Of a DNA stretch of 64,000 bases, positions 17,044 through 25,882 are shown one piece after another. Position numbers and translations under genes: made by a program. Below the pieces are notes generated by a model. It had not been told where the DNA came from. It was given only the letters and a program-made list of their open reading frames with translations, and searched no databases. Numbering within the stretch: the stretch's first letter is position 1; each line of letters opens with the position of its first letter. This DNA is from Bryobacterales bacterium. Its GTDB lineage: Bacteria > Acidobacteriota > Terriglobia > Bryobacterales > Bryobacteraceae. The stretch covers positions 1 to 64,000 of the forward strand of contig PLRS01000112.1 of assembly GCA_003164035.1 (NCBI GenBank), given 5' to 3'.

Positions 17044-18060
17044 TTGGCAGGCCTGTTTCGGTTCACTCCCGGAGACATCGTGATTAGTAGGGAAGAAGTA
17101 GTCTACGCATATAGAATGATACTGGGACGAGAGCCGGAGAATGAGGCTGTTGTCGCTGAGCAGGTAGCTGGTTTTGGAGATCTCAAGTCCCTTCGCAACG
17201 GATTCCTTCACAGTACCGAATTCCTCCGGCAGGCCGTTAGTTTGATTGGCCCGGAGCCGGTCATTCCGGAGTTGCAGGCGGAACAGCCGATCGACGTCGC
17301 TTGCAGCCCGGAGCAACTCAAAAGGTTGCTCGCCTCCGTCGAGGCTACGTGGTCGCAACTCGGCAAGGAGGAGCCGTACTGGTCGGTGCTTACGTCCGAT
17401 CGGTACCGCAGCGAGAATTTCAGTCAAAACGAAGACAAATACTGGAGCACCGGGATTGTCGACGTGCGGCGTATGAAAGCGTGGCTGGAACGAAACGGCG
17501 TCGCATCCACTGCGCGGCAGCGCTGCCTGGAATACGGTTGTGGCACTGGCCGGGTCACGCACTGGCTCGCTCGCGAGTTCCGCCAGGTCACCGGCTGCGA
17601 CATTTCCCAAGCGCATCTCGATCTGGCGCAGCGCGCCATCTCATCGCGAATCGAGCCCTCCCAAGAGGTGGACTTCTTTCATGTGCGGAATCTGAAATCG
17701 TTGGACAGGCTCCCGGAATTCGAATTCCTGTTTTCATTTATCGTTCTGCAGCACAATCCCCCGCCCGTCATCACGTATATTTTGGATAAGCTGTTGGCCC
17801 GACTGGCCGAAGGGGGCATCGCGTTTTTTCAGCTCCCCACCTATTGGAAGTATTATACGTTCACAACCCAAGCTTATCTGAGCCGGAAGGCGGCTGTCGC
17901 GGGCACGGACAGTCAGATGGAGATGCATGTTGTGCCCCAGCGTTACATCTTTGAAATTGCCCGGCGCCATGGCTGCAAGGTATTGGAAGTCCAACCGGAT
18001 GGAATGGCCAGCTCGCGTGAGATCGTCTCGCATACCTTCCTGCTGCGCAAATCAAGCTAA
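17044..18060 (+). CDS. Class I SAM-dependent methyltransferase with DUF4214-like N-terminus
   Basis: 338 aa, TTG start. Residues about 13-65 (EVVYAYRMILGREPENEAVV, GFLHSTEFLRQ) resemble the DUF4214-type repeat that accompanies glycosyl- and methyltransferases acting on surface glycans. Residues about 150-300 form a Rossmann methyltransferase: motif I LEYGCGTGRVTHWLA, motif II VTGCDISQAHLDLAQ, and a later FLFSFIVLQHNPP strand. Cytoplasmic; substrate unknown, possibly a glycan or small molecule. An alternative start is the GTG at 17080. Convergent with the membrane protein gene at 18097. Confidence 0.85.
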   Translation: MAGLFRFTPGDIVISREEVVYAYRMILGREPENEAVVAEQVAGFGDLKSLRNGFLHSTEFLRQAVSLIGPEPVIPELQAEQPIDVACSPEQLKRLLASVEATWSQLGKEEPYWSVLTSDRYRSENFSQNEDKYWSTGIVDVRRMKAWLERNGVASTARQRCLEYGCGTGRVTHWLAREFRQVTGCDISQAHLDLAQRAISSRIEPSQEVDFFHVRNLKSLDRLPEFEFLFSFIVLQHNPPPVITYILDKLLARLAEGGIAFFQLPTYWKYYTFTTQAYLSRKAAVAGTDSQMEMHVVPQRYIFEIARRHGCKVLEVQPDGMASSREIVSHTFLLRKSS

Positions 18061-18096
18061 CTTTGAGGGCCGGATCGTAGAAGTCCGCGGGGGAGC

Positions 18097-20325
18097 TTAC
18101 AACAAATCGGCGGCAACGAGCTGTATCGACCTCACGGCGAGGCCCAAGTCACGCGGGTCCCCAGGCAGGAACCTCTTTGGCAGCGGGTGAAGGATGTGGA
18201 GAGCCAGGTCGACGTTGCCGGCGCTATCGGGCACGATCGGTACCTCGATGGTTCTCACCTGGTCTTTCGCCCAGCGGAAGGTCCCCACGACGTTTCTGTG
18301 GATGCGGAACTCCACCACCTGATCGCGCCCGTCCGCGGTGATGCCATAGGCCGTCAAACGGAGGCAGAGCCGGCGGCCGGGCGAGGTGCGGAAATTCAGG
18401 AACGCTCCGGGGCCAAGGGTCCAGCGAAAACCAGGCTCGGTGCCCGCCCAACCGCGCCCCAGCAGCGGTTCCACTTCCGGAGACGAGAAGGACAGCACGC
18501 GCCCGAACGGAATGACCGGATAGGCCGCGGATGGAATCCGGATCGCATCACCCTCCAGCTTGAAGACCGCCATCTTGGAAAGGCCGGCGTCGCGAAACCA
18601 GGCGACCTTTTCCGACAACATTTCGGCGCAGAAAAATTCATGGTGCGGGGCCGCTAACACCGCCTTGGGGATAGCGGCCGCCAGGCGAACCGTCTGGCCG
18701 GGGGGGACATTGTCGGAGATGGGAAAGCGCCAGTCCCCAAGGGACCCACCCTGGCAGCGATCGTTGCCGAAGGTCCGGATAGCGAGCAGCACCTGGCCTT
18801 TGCCGCCATCGGCCAGCCATTGCGATGAGCCGATATTGCTGGCGGCGACGTCGATGGCCAGCGCGTCGCCATCCCAGCGGGCGTCGACGAGGCTGACCTC
18901 GGCCGACAGGCCTTTGGGCGTGCGCGAATCGCCCTCGGGCCCGATTCCCAGCGCCCACAACGCGGGCTGGCGCAACGCGCGAACGACAGTGCTCCAGTTC
19001 GCACCGGTCGACGGAATCGCCTCGTTCCAATAGGCCACCATCAGATAAAGGTTCAGACCCAGCAACCACCAGATGGGTCGCGGGATCCTGGTGAAGATCA
19101 CGGCTAGCCCGACCGCTACGACCGGCAAAAGATCGACGTACATGCGGTGTCCGAAGCCGTCTCCAAAAGTCGCGCCGGTGCCCACGGCCGGGTCTCCCCA
19201 TGAGGCGAAAATATACGTAACGATGGCGATAGCGGCCAGACTGATACCGCAGAACCATCTCAAGTTCCTCGAAAATAACCCGCCGGCCAGACCGGCCACG
19301 CCAATCGCGGCTACGGGGCTCCAAAACCACCAGCCGCGTCGGACGCTCAGCAGGTTGGTGAAAATCAGTGGGCTGCCCCAGTGACAGGAATAATTCCAGT
19401 AGTGCGTCCGCCACGGCGCGCCGAGGTAATAGGTTGAAGTGGCAATATAGGGCAGCAGAGCCAAAGCCATGCCCAATCCAAACCAGGGCCAGTTACGCCG
19501 AACGGCGAGCCGATTCGAGCGCCAGAGAGCGGGATAGAGCGCCGCCGACGCCAGCAGAATATCGTAGCTGCGAATGCTCAGCAGCAGGCCGGCGGCGATG
19601 CCCATGGCGGCGGCGCGCCGACGCGCCGGGTTCGCCCAGAAACGGTCCGCGAACCACAGCAGAACGGCGAAGGTCGCGAAGCCGTAGATATGAGATAAGG
19701 AGGGCTCTGCCACCACGTAGTGCGGAAGATTGGTGCCAGCCACGAGCAACGCTAGCGCCACCGAAGCGCGCACCGGCCCGGCCCGCACCGCCACCACCTG
19801 CCAGGTAGCGTAGGCACCTGCCGCAAACCAGGCGAGGGCTGCGGCGAGGACGGCCAATTGGTAGGGAGGGCTCGAGCCGTCCGGCGGCCATCCGCCGACG
19901 AGCGCAACCAAATGCCCCGCCAGAAAGAACGGCGCCATGCACAGCGCCGGCCCAACGGGAAAGAGATCCGCCAGGCGACCCGTCTTGGGCGAAGCCCGGA
20001 AACCATAGACCGCGTGGTTGATGGGCAGAACCGAAAAATCCAGGCTATGGTGGATAAAGTAGAGCGGCAGGTATGCGTAGTAGCCCACGCCGTCGGACCG
20101 GATGGCGGGACGATTGACCCCGGTCGCAAGCTGGTAAACCAGCGCCGCCCCGAGCACCACGGGGACGAGCAGCAACGGGCCGGCTCCTGCTGCCAGTCGC
20201 GTTCGCCAGGCGGACCCGAGGTTGGCGACAAAAGCTTGGGTACGCGATATCAAGACTCTGGATGGTATCATACAATCCGCGAGCCGGGCCCTGGCCATCG
20301 TCATGACCGTCATGGCCATGGTCAT
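18097..20325 (-). CDS. Multi-pass membrane protein, GT-C-like glycosyltransferase candidate
   Basis: 742 aa. About 11 hydrophobic segments between residues ~45 and ~450 (LLLVPVVLGAALVYQLA, YQLAVLAAALAWFAAGAYAT, LALLVAGTNLPHYVVAEPSL) and a soluble C-terminal half (about 480-742) rich in beta strands. The first large loop after TM1 has RSDGVGYYAYLPLYFIHHSL; acidic residues there are typical of GT-C lipid-linked-sugar transferases, but I see no decisive family motif. Start uncertain: a run of ATG-containing codons (20325-20295) and an ATG at 20271 are all in frame. Divergent from alr (71 nt). Possible role in surface glycan assembly. Confidence 0.7.
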   Translation of the reverse strand: MTMAMTVMTMARARLADCMIPSRVLISRTQAFVANLGSAWRTRLAAGAGPLLLVPVVLGAALVYQLATGVNRPAIRSDGVGYYAYLPLYFIHHSLDFSVLPINHAVYGFRASPKTGRLADLFPVGPALCMAPFFLAGHLVALVGGWPPDGSSPPYQLAVLAAALAWFAAGAYATWQVVAVRAGPVRASVALALLVAGTNLPHYVVAEPSLSHIYGFATFAVLLWFADRFWANPARRRAAAMGIAAGLLLSIRSYDILLASAALYPALWRSNRLAVRRNWPWFGLGMALALLPYIATSTYYLGAPWRTHYWNYSCHWGSPLIFTNLLSVRRGWWFWSPVAAIGVAGLAGGLFSRNLRWFCGISLAAIAIVTYIFASWGDPAVGTGATFGDGFGHRMYVDLLPVVAVGLAVIFTRIPRPIWWLLGLNLYLMVAYWNEAIPSTGANWSTVVRALRQPALWALGIGPEGDSRTPKGLSAEVSLVDARWDGDALAIDVAASNIGSSQWLADGGKGQVLLAIRTFGNDRCQGGSLGDWRFPISDNVPPGQTVRLAAAIPKAVLAAPHHEFFCAEMLSEKVAWFRDAGLSKMAVFKLEGDAIRIPSAAYPVIPFGRVLSFSSPEVEPLLGRGWAGTEPGFRWTLGPGAFLNFRTSPGRRLCLRLTAYGITADGRDQVVEFRIHRNVVGTFRWAKDQVRTIEVPIVPDSAGNVDLALHILHPLPKRFLPGDPRDLGLAVRSIQLVAADLL

Positions 20326-20383
20326 GGGATAGTTCTAAGGCGCGGGGCCAGCGTCCGCGCGCGATCGCCGGGCGGGTGGAGTC

Positions 20384-20389
20384 TAGAAT
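20384..20389 (+). promoter_or_regulatory. Candidate -10 (TAGAAT) for leaderless alr
   Basis: TAGAAT followed by 7 nt and the alr GTG codon. No convincing -35 is seen. Confidence 0.45.
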
Positions 20390-20396
20390 GAATTGA

Positions 20397-21527
20397 GTGT
20401 CCTTCCCATATCGATCCTACGCCCTCATTTCCCGCGAACGAATTGCCCGAAACTACCGCAACGTCTGTGCCGTGGTGGGCGCGGACGTGGCGGTTGCCGG
20501 AGTGATCAAGGCGGACGCTTATGGGCACGGCGCGCTGGAGGTTGCCCGCACCCTGGAGGCCGAGGGAGCGCGCTGGCTGGCGGTCAGTTCGGTGGAGGAA
20601 GGCGTTCACCTGCGCGAGAACGGCATTACCGCGCCAAGCATTCTGGTGATGGGCGGATTCCTGAACTACGAAATCCCGGCTCTGATCGAGCACCGTCTCA
20701 CCCCGGCGGTCCACTCGCTGGCTGAGATTGGGGATTTGGATCGCGCCGGCAGGCTGGCGGGCCGGACTGTGCCCTACCATCTCAAGATCGATTCCGGCAT
20801 GGGGCGGTTGGGTACCCGAGCCACGGCCGGCGAAATTGTCGCCGCCGTCTCGGGCGCCGCGCACGCCGGGTTCGAAGGCATGATGACCCATTTCGCCTCC
20901 GCCGCCGATTACACTACCCCGCAGACCAGCCAGCAACTCGATTTTTTCCACGAGACCCTGGGGAAATTGACCGAAGCCGGCGTCGTCCCCGCGTACGTGC
21001 ACACCTCGAGCACCAACGCCATCGGCTATGGCCGCCGCGGCGGCTGGCACAACCTGGTGCGCGCCGGGCACGCGTTGTACGGCTACGTCTCGCCGGCCCG
21101 CGGGGAAGCGCCTCGGCAACTGCTGGAGGTGAAGCCTGCCCTCACCTGGAAGGCCAAAATCCTGGCCATCAAAGACCTTCCCGAAGGCGCGCTGGTGGGT
21201 TACGGGGGCAGCTTTCGCGCGGCGGCGCCCATGCGCATCGGGGTAATTGGCGCCGGATACGCCGATGGGGTGTTTCACCGCCTTTCCAACCGCGGCAAGG
21301 TCATCGCGGACGGCAAGCTGGCTTCCATTCTCGGCACTATCTCCATGGACCTGACCACGGTGGATCTGAGCCACACGGCCGCCCTCGCGCCCGGAGACGA
21401 CGTCACCCTGCTGGGCGAGGAGGGCGGCGTCCGGCTGGACGCGCAACAGATCGCGAAAATCGCCGGCACCATTTCCTATAACATCCTGTGCGGTATCGGC
21501 GCACGCGTGCACCGGGTCTACACGTAG
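20397..21527 (+). CDS. alr: Alanine racemase
   Basis: 376 aa fold-type III PLP enzyme interconverting L- and D-alanine for peptidoglycan. The PLP-binding lysine is K38 in VIKADAYGHG; the second catalytic residue is Y269 in VGYGGSF. Also visible are LKIDSGMGRLG and TISMDLTTVDLS. Start is GTG at 20397, with TAGAAT ending exactly 7 nt before it and no properly spaced ribosome site, again suggesting a leaderless mRNA. An ATG at 20388 runs into a stop after two codons and is not the start. Confidence 0.95.
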   Translation: MSFPYRSYALISRERIARNYRNVCAVVGADVAVAGVIKADAYGHGALEVARTLEAEGARWLAVSSVEEGVHLRENGITAPSILVMGGFLNYEIPALIEHRLTPAVHSLAEIGDLDRAGRLAGRTVPYHLKIDSGMGRLGTRATAGEIVAAVSGAAHAGFEGMMTHFASAADYTTPQTSQQLDFFHETLGKLTEAGVVPAYVHTSSTNAIGYGRRGGWHNLVRAGHALYGYVSPARGEAPRQLLEVKPALTWKAKILAIKDLPEGALVGYGGSFRAAAPMRIGVIGAGYADGVFHRLSNRGKVIADGKLASILGTISMDLTTVDLSHTAALAPGDDVTLLGEEGGVRLDAQQIAKIAGTISYNILCGIGARVHRVYT

Positions 21528-21624
21528 CACCTCAGGGTCACCGTTGAAAACGGTACAAAAAGTGCAAGGCCGCGACGAAGACCAAGACAGACCGGTGTAA
21601 TTCCAGTGATATTATGGGTACGAG

Positions 21625-23226
21625 ATGAGCCTACTGTCGCCGCGTCTGGATCTTAAAGTCGCACAGAAGCAGATTCTCACGCCCGGACTGGTCCAGATGG
21701 TCACCGTCCTTCAGCTCAACCGGCTGGAGCTGAAGGAAATGATCACCCAGGAGATCGTCAAGAATCCGGTTTTGGAAGAAGCTACCGAAGAGGGCGAGGA
21801 GGTCACGCCGGAAGAGCTGCTGCCCCTGCTGGAAGCCGAACCGGACAACGATCCGGCCGATAGGCAGATTCTGGAAGCGGCCGTATTGAACGAATCGGGT
21901 TCGGTGGATGGCAACGCGGGAGACGTGGCCATCAACGGGAGCGTTTTCGCGGACGCCGAGGAAACCGCCGCTACCGTGACGGGGCCGGAAAGCGCTCCTT
22001 CGGCGACCAGCGACCCGCTGGAAACACCGGCCGCTGCCGATCCCTTCGATGAAATCGACTTCGGCTCTTTTTTTGACGATTATCTGGATCCCGGCTATAA
22101 GAGTCCGGCATCGGAATCGGTGGAAAAGCCCTCTTTCGAGACTTTTCTTTCCGCGCCGGAGACGCTGGGCGATTATTTGCGCAAGGCGCTGAGCATGAGC
22201 CTGGTTCCGGACCGGGTTCGCGATGCGGCCGAATCGATTATCGGCAACCTGGACGACGACGGGTATCTGTCGGCCTCGCTGGAGGAAATCGCCGCTGCCG
22301 GTGAGCACTCCATAGAGGAAGTCGAGCAGGGGCTGAAGGCCGTCCAGGCGCTCGAAGCGGGCGTGGCGGCCCGCGACCTGCGCGAGTGCCTCCTGCTCCA
22401 GCTCGAAAGCATGAACGGCAAGGGCGGCGTGGCGTGGCAGATCGTTTCCAGCCATATGCGGCTGCTCGAAATGCGCCAGTTCAAGGAGTTGGCGCGCGTG
22501 CTGGGCCGCCCCATGGAGCACATTGAAGTCGCCGTGAACATGATCCGGCACCTCAATCCGCGGCCCGGCCTGCGCTACTCCGGGGCCGGCGCCAGGGTGA
22601 TCGAGCCGGACGTATATCTCATCAAGGACGGCGACGACTATATCATTCAGATGAACGACGAGGAAGTGCCCCAGCTTCGTCTGAACGTGCAGTACCGGCG
22701 CATGCTGGACCGGGAAAACGGCGCTACCAAGGAAGTTCGCGATTACGTGCGCGAGCGCTACTCCTCCGCCATCCAGTTGATGAAGAACATCGAGCAGCGG
22801 AAGCAGACCATCCTGAAGGTGTGCCAGGCGATCGTGCGCCGCCAGACCGAGTTTCTCTCGAGCGGCATCGAGTATCTGAAGCCGATGATGATCAAAGACG
22901 TGGCGGAGGAGGTGGGCGTTCATCCTTCCACCGTCAGCCGCGCCGTGGCCAGCAAGTACGCCCACACGCCGCAAGGCGTCTTCGAGCTGCGCTACTTCTT
23001 TTCCGAAGCCGTCCAGGGGCCCTCGGGAAGCTTCACCCCGCTGCTGCTGCTGAAGCGCAAGGTGAAGAAGATGATCGAGGAAGAAGACCGCTCGAAGCCC
23101 CTCACCGACGAGCGCATCACGGCTCTGCTCGAAGCCGGCGGCATCAACGTCACCCGCCGCACCGTCGCCAAGTACCGGGAGGACATGAAGATCCCCTCGA
23201 CGCATCAGCGGCGCTTGCGCGAATAG
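21625..23226 (+). CDS. rpoN: RNA polymerase sigma-54 factor
   Basis: 533 aa alternative sigma factor that needs AAA+ activators. Region I begins SPRLDLKVAQKQILTPGLVQ with the Gln/Leu-rich helices. An acidic, low-complexity region II spans about 50-170 and is longer than in many homologues. A core-binding domain follows (about 180-350), then the C-terminal HTH (KDVAEEVGVHPSTVSRAVA) and the RpoN box TRRTVAKYRE near residue 515. A TATTAT hexamer with an upstream TG ends 9 nt before the ATG, so the leader is very short. Sigma-54 often drives T6SS and surface genes, but no -24/-12 site was recognised here. Confidence 0.96.
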   Translation: MSLLSPRLDLKVAQKQILTPGLVQMVTVLQLNRLELKEMITQEIVKNPVLEEATEEGEEVTPEELLPLLEAEPDNDPADRQILEAAVLNESGSVDGNAGDVAINGSVFADAEETAATVTGPESAPSATSDPLETPAAADPFDEIDFGSFFDDYLDPGYKSPASESVEKPSFETFLSAPETLGDYLRKALSMSLVPDRVRDAAESIIGNLDDDGYLSASLEEIAAAGEHSIEEVEQGLKAVQALEAGVAARDLRECLLLQLESMNGKGGVAWQIVSSHMRLLEMRQFKELARVLGRPMEHIEVAVNMIRHLNPRPGLRYSGAGARVIEPDVYLIKDGDDYIIQMNDEEVPQLRLNVQYRRMLDRENGATKEVRDYVRERYSSAIQLMKNIEQRKQTILKVCQAIVRRQTEFLSSGIEYLKPMMIKDVAEEVGVHPSTVSRAVASKYAHTPQGVFELRYFFSEAVQGPSGSFTPLLLLKRKVKKMIEEEDRSKPLTDERITALLEAGGINVTRRTVAKYREDMKIPSTHQRRLRE

Positions 23227-23418
23227 CCGGAAGGCGAGAAGGCAGAAGTGGGAAGATAACGCCGCACCGCGATACCGAGGTTCCGCCTTCCACACGACGA
23301 GTCTCCGAATTCCTGATCTCGGCGGAGTATTTCGGGCGATGAAGGAAAATAAGCTGAGCCATTTTGAGAGGGCCGATGAAATGCGGACCGGGCCTTCAAT
23401 TTGCTATGGTGCTCTTTC

Positions 23419-24948
23419 ATGGCTAAAATTCGGCGGGCGCTGATCAGCGTTACGGACAAGACGGGTGTGATTGCGCTGGCGGCGCGGCTGGCGGAAATGG
23501 GGGTCGAGATCGTCTCCACGGGCGGTACGGCGCGCGCGCTGCGGGAGGCGGGGCTGGCGGTGCGCGAGGTGGCCGAGGTCACCGGGTTTCCCGAGATGCT
23601 GGACGGGCGGGTGAAAACGCTGCACCCCGCGATTGCCGGCGGCATTCTGGCGATCCGAGACCGCGCCGAGCATCGCCGGTCGCTGGCCGAGCACGGGATT
23701 CCCGAAATCGACCTGGTGGTGGTGAATCTCTACCGGTTCGAGGAAGCGGCGGCAAAGGCCGGCATCGCGCGCGAGGAGCTGATCGAAAATATCGATATCG
23801 GCGGGCCGACCATGATTCGCGCCGCGGCCAAGAATTATCGGGACGTGGCGGTGGTGGTTTCGCCGGCCGACTACGAACCTGTGATGGAGGAGTTGCGCGC
23901 TTCCGGTGAGCTTTCGGCGGCCACCCACTGGCGGCTGGCGAAGAAGGCTTTTCGCGCCACCGCGGACTACGATGCGGCCATCAGCGCGCGCCTGGAACTC
24001 GAAGACGCTCCCGCCGGCCCCCTGCCGCCGGAGCTGAATCTGCGCGCGCCCAAGGCCATGGACCTGCGCTACGGCGAAAATCCGCACCAGCAGGCCGCGC
24101 TGTACGCGTCGCCGGGGCGGGGAATCGCGGGCGCGGAACAGCTTCACGGCAAGGAACTGTCCTACAACAACCTGGTGGACCTGGATGCGTGCTGGCAACT
24201 GGCGCTGGAATTCGCCGGGCCGGCGGCGGCCATTATCAAACACACCAATCCGTGCGGTTGCGCCGAGCAGGCTACGCTGGCGGAAGCGTACGCCAAGGCT
24301 CTCGAATGCGACCCGGTGTCGGCGTACGGGAGTGTGATCGGATTCAATCGCGCGGTGGACGAGGCCACGGCGCGGGAGTTGGCCAAGCTCTTCGTGGAAG
24401 CGGTGGCGGCGCCGGATTACTCGGTCGAGGCTTTGGCGATTCTGAAGGCCAAAAAGAATCTGCGCCTGATGCGGGTCGCCCCGGGGCTGGACCCCATCGT
24501 GCTGAAATCCATCTCCGGCGGGTTCCTGGCGCAGAGCGCCGATAGCGCCAAACTCGAACGCGCGCAGATCGTGGTGAAGACCCGCCGCGCGCCCAGCGAC
24601 GAGGAATGGCGGGGGCTGGAGTTCGCCTGGAAGGTGGCCAAGCACGTGAAATCGAACGCCATCGTGTATGCGCGCGGCGGGCAGACCGTGGCCATGGGAG
24701 CGGGGCAGACGAGCCGGGTGGATGCGGTAAAGCTGGGCGCGATGAAAGCCGTGTTGCCGCTGGCAGGCACCGTGGTTGCCTCCGACGCGTTCTTCCCGTT
24801 TGCCGACGGCTTGGAAGAAGCTGTGCGAAATGGCGCGACAAGTTTCATCCAACCGGGAGGGTCGGTGCGCGATGCCGAGGTGATTGCGGCCGCGGACCGT
24901 CTTGGCGCCGCGATGGTGTTTACCGGCGTGCGCCACTTCCGGCACTGA
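23419..24948 (+). CDS. purH: Bifunctional AICAR formyltransferase/IMP cyclohydrolase
   Basis: 509 aa, catalyses the last two steps of IMP synthesis. The N-terminal IMP cyclohydrolase domain shows ALISVTDKTG, VSTGGTARAL and VKTLHPAIAGGIL. The C-terminal AICAR transformylase domain shows RYGENPHQQAALY and the catalytic IIKHTNPCGCA. The end is typical (SVRDAEVIAAADRLGAAMVFTG, split here by eye). Start at ATG 23419 is preferred to TTG 23401 because it begins right before KIRRALISV. TATGGT with an upstream TG ends 8 nt before it and there is no ribosome site, so this may be leaderless too. Complete. Confidence 0.96.
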   Translation: MAKIRRALISVTDKTGVIALAARLAEMGVEIVSTGGTARALREAGLAVREVAEVTGFPEMLDGRVKTLHPAIAGGILAIRDRAEHRRSLAEHGIPEIDLVVVNLYRFEEAAAKAGIAREELIENIDIGGPTMIRAAAKNYRDVAVVVSPADYEPVMEELRASGELSAATHWRLAKKAFRATADYDAAISARLELEDAPAGPLPPELNLRAPKAMDLRYGENPHQQAALYASPGRGIAGAEQLHGKELSYNNLVDLDACWQLALEFAGPAAAIIKHTNPCGCAEQATLAEAYAKALECDPVSAYGSVIGFNRAVDEATARELAKLFVEAVAAPDYSVEALAILKAKKNLRLMRVAPGLDPIVLKSISGGFLAQSADSAKLERAQIVVKTRRAPSDEEWRGLEFAWKVAKHVKSNAIVYARGGQTVAMGAGQTSRVDAVKLGAMKAVLPLAGTVVASDAFFPFADGLEEAVRNGATSFIQPGGSVRDAEVIAAADRLGAAMVFTGVRHFRH

Positions 24949-24998
24949 AGAAGGTAGAAGGGCCCAGTTATGAGACACTGGAGTCATTCCGCAAGCCG

Positions 24999-25688
24999 AT
25001 GCTGTCCGCCACTCGGGATCAACATTCGGAAACCGTCGTCCTGGCCGACGATCATGAAATCGTCCGCGAGGGGTTTGCGCTGATTCTGGCGGCCGCCGGC
25101 ATGCGCGTGGTGGCGCAGTGTCCGGACGGCGTCGCGGCGGTGGAAGCGATCGAACGGCACCGGCCGGAATTCGCGGTACTCGATCTGGAAATGCCGGGCA
25201 TGAACGGTGTCGAGGTGATCGCCGAAGTCCGGCGGCGGCGGATCGCCTCTCGTCTGGTGGTTCTTTCCATCAGCCGCGACGGGGCGCGCGTCATGGAGGC
25301 GCTCAACGCCGGCGCCGACGCTTACGTATTAAAGGACGGCCCGCGCAAACATCTGCTGGATGCGATGGCCTACGTGCGCGACGGCGGCGTGTACGTATCC
25401 CCCCTGCTGGGCGGTGCGGCTATCTTTGCGCAGTCCGAAGCGTTCGCCAAAAGCGATCCGCTGAGCGTGCTCAGCCCGCGGGAGCGCGAGGTGTTTCGTC
25501 TGCTGGTGAACGGGGATCGGGCCAAGGAAATCGCCGCGATACTCGATCTCAGTCCGAAGACGATCGATACCTATCGGTCCAGCCTGATGCGCAAGCTGGG
25601 GGTGGAGGACGTGGTGAGCCTGGTGAAATTCGCCTTCGACAAAGGAATCGTGGAATCCGGCGGCCGGCGCGAAACCAGGCGGCCCTAG
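24999..25688 (+). CDS. NarL/FixJ-type response regulator
   Basis: 229 aa two-component regulator. Receiver domain 10-130: acidic pair D17/D18 (VVLADDHEIVREG), phospho-acceptor D62 (VLDLEMPGMNG), the conserved Ser in VVLSISRD and the Lys in YVLKDGP. C-terminal LuxR-type HTH about 155-215: LSPREREVFRLLVNG, AKEIAAILDLSPKTIDTYRS. No histidine kinase adjacent, so an orphan in this window. It starts 50 nt after purH. A large hairpin repeat follows its stop. Confidence 0.92.
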   Translation: MLSATRDQHSETVVLADDHEIVREGFALILAAAGMRVVAQCPDGVAAVEAIERHRPEFAVLDLEMPGMNGVEVIAEVRRRRIASRLVVLSISRDGARVMEALNAGADAYVLKDGPRKHLLDAMAYVRDGGVYVSPLLGGAAIFAQSEAFAKSDPLSVLSPREREVFRLLVNGDRAKEIAAILDLSPKTIDTYRSSLMRKLGVEDVVSLVKFAFDKGIVESGGRRETRRP

Positions 25689-25707
25689 CGCGGTGAGTGG
25701 CTGGGGC

Positions 25708-25796
25708 GGCAACCGCTCCCTGACGGTCGCGGCTCGGTAAGTGACTGAAAACACGCGGCACGCGTAACCGAGCGCGACCGTGAGGGAGCGGTCGCC
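25708..25796. repeat. Long inverted repeat (hairpin family A), copy 1
   Basis: Arms of about 31 nt (25708-25738 and 25767-25796), with core ACCGCTCCCTGACGGTCGCG in the left arm and near-perfect pairing in the right, separated by 28 nt. Same family as 26974-27057. The two copies bracket the gene at 25883-26947. Confidence 0.85.
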
Positions 25797-25869
25797 TCGC
25801 CCAACTGCGAAATCCCCAGATCGGTTAAGCACCCGTGGCCTGACGCTTTCCGCCGCCTGAGCGGGGCAG

Positions 25870-25875
25870 TAGAAT
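25870..25875 (+). promoter_or_regulatory. Candidate -10 (TAGAAT) for a leaderless gene
   Basis: TAGAAT followed by 7 nt and the GTG at 25883, the same hexamer and spacing as alr. Confidence 0.45.
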
Positions 25876-25882
25876 ACGGTAA

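Noticed and set aside
21631-23295. Long minus-strand frames opposite rpoN, and similarly opposite purH, gyrA and the RND genes
   Set aside because: Each is fully explained as the antisense shadow of a clearly recognised gene.
18097-24948. tRNA or riboswitch in the spacers before rpoN and purH
   Set aside because: No cloverleaf, TWC loop or recognisable aptamer core was seen by eye in 21528-21624 or 23227-23418.
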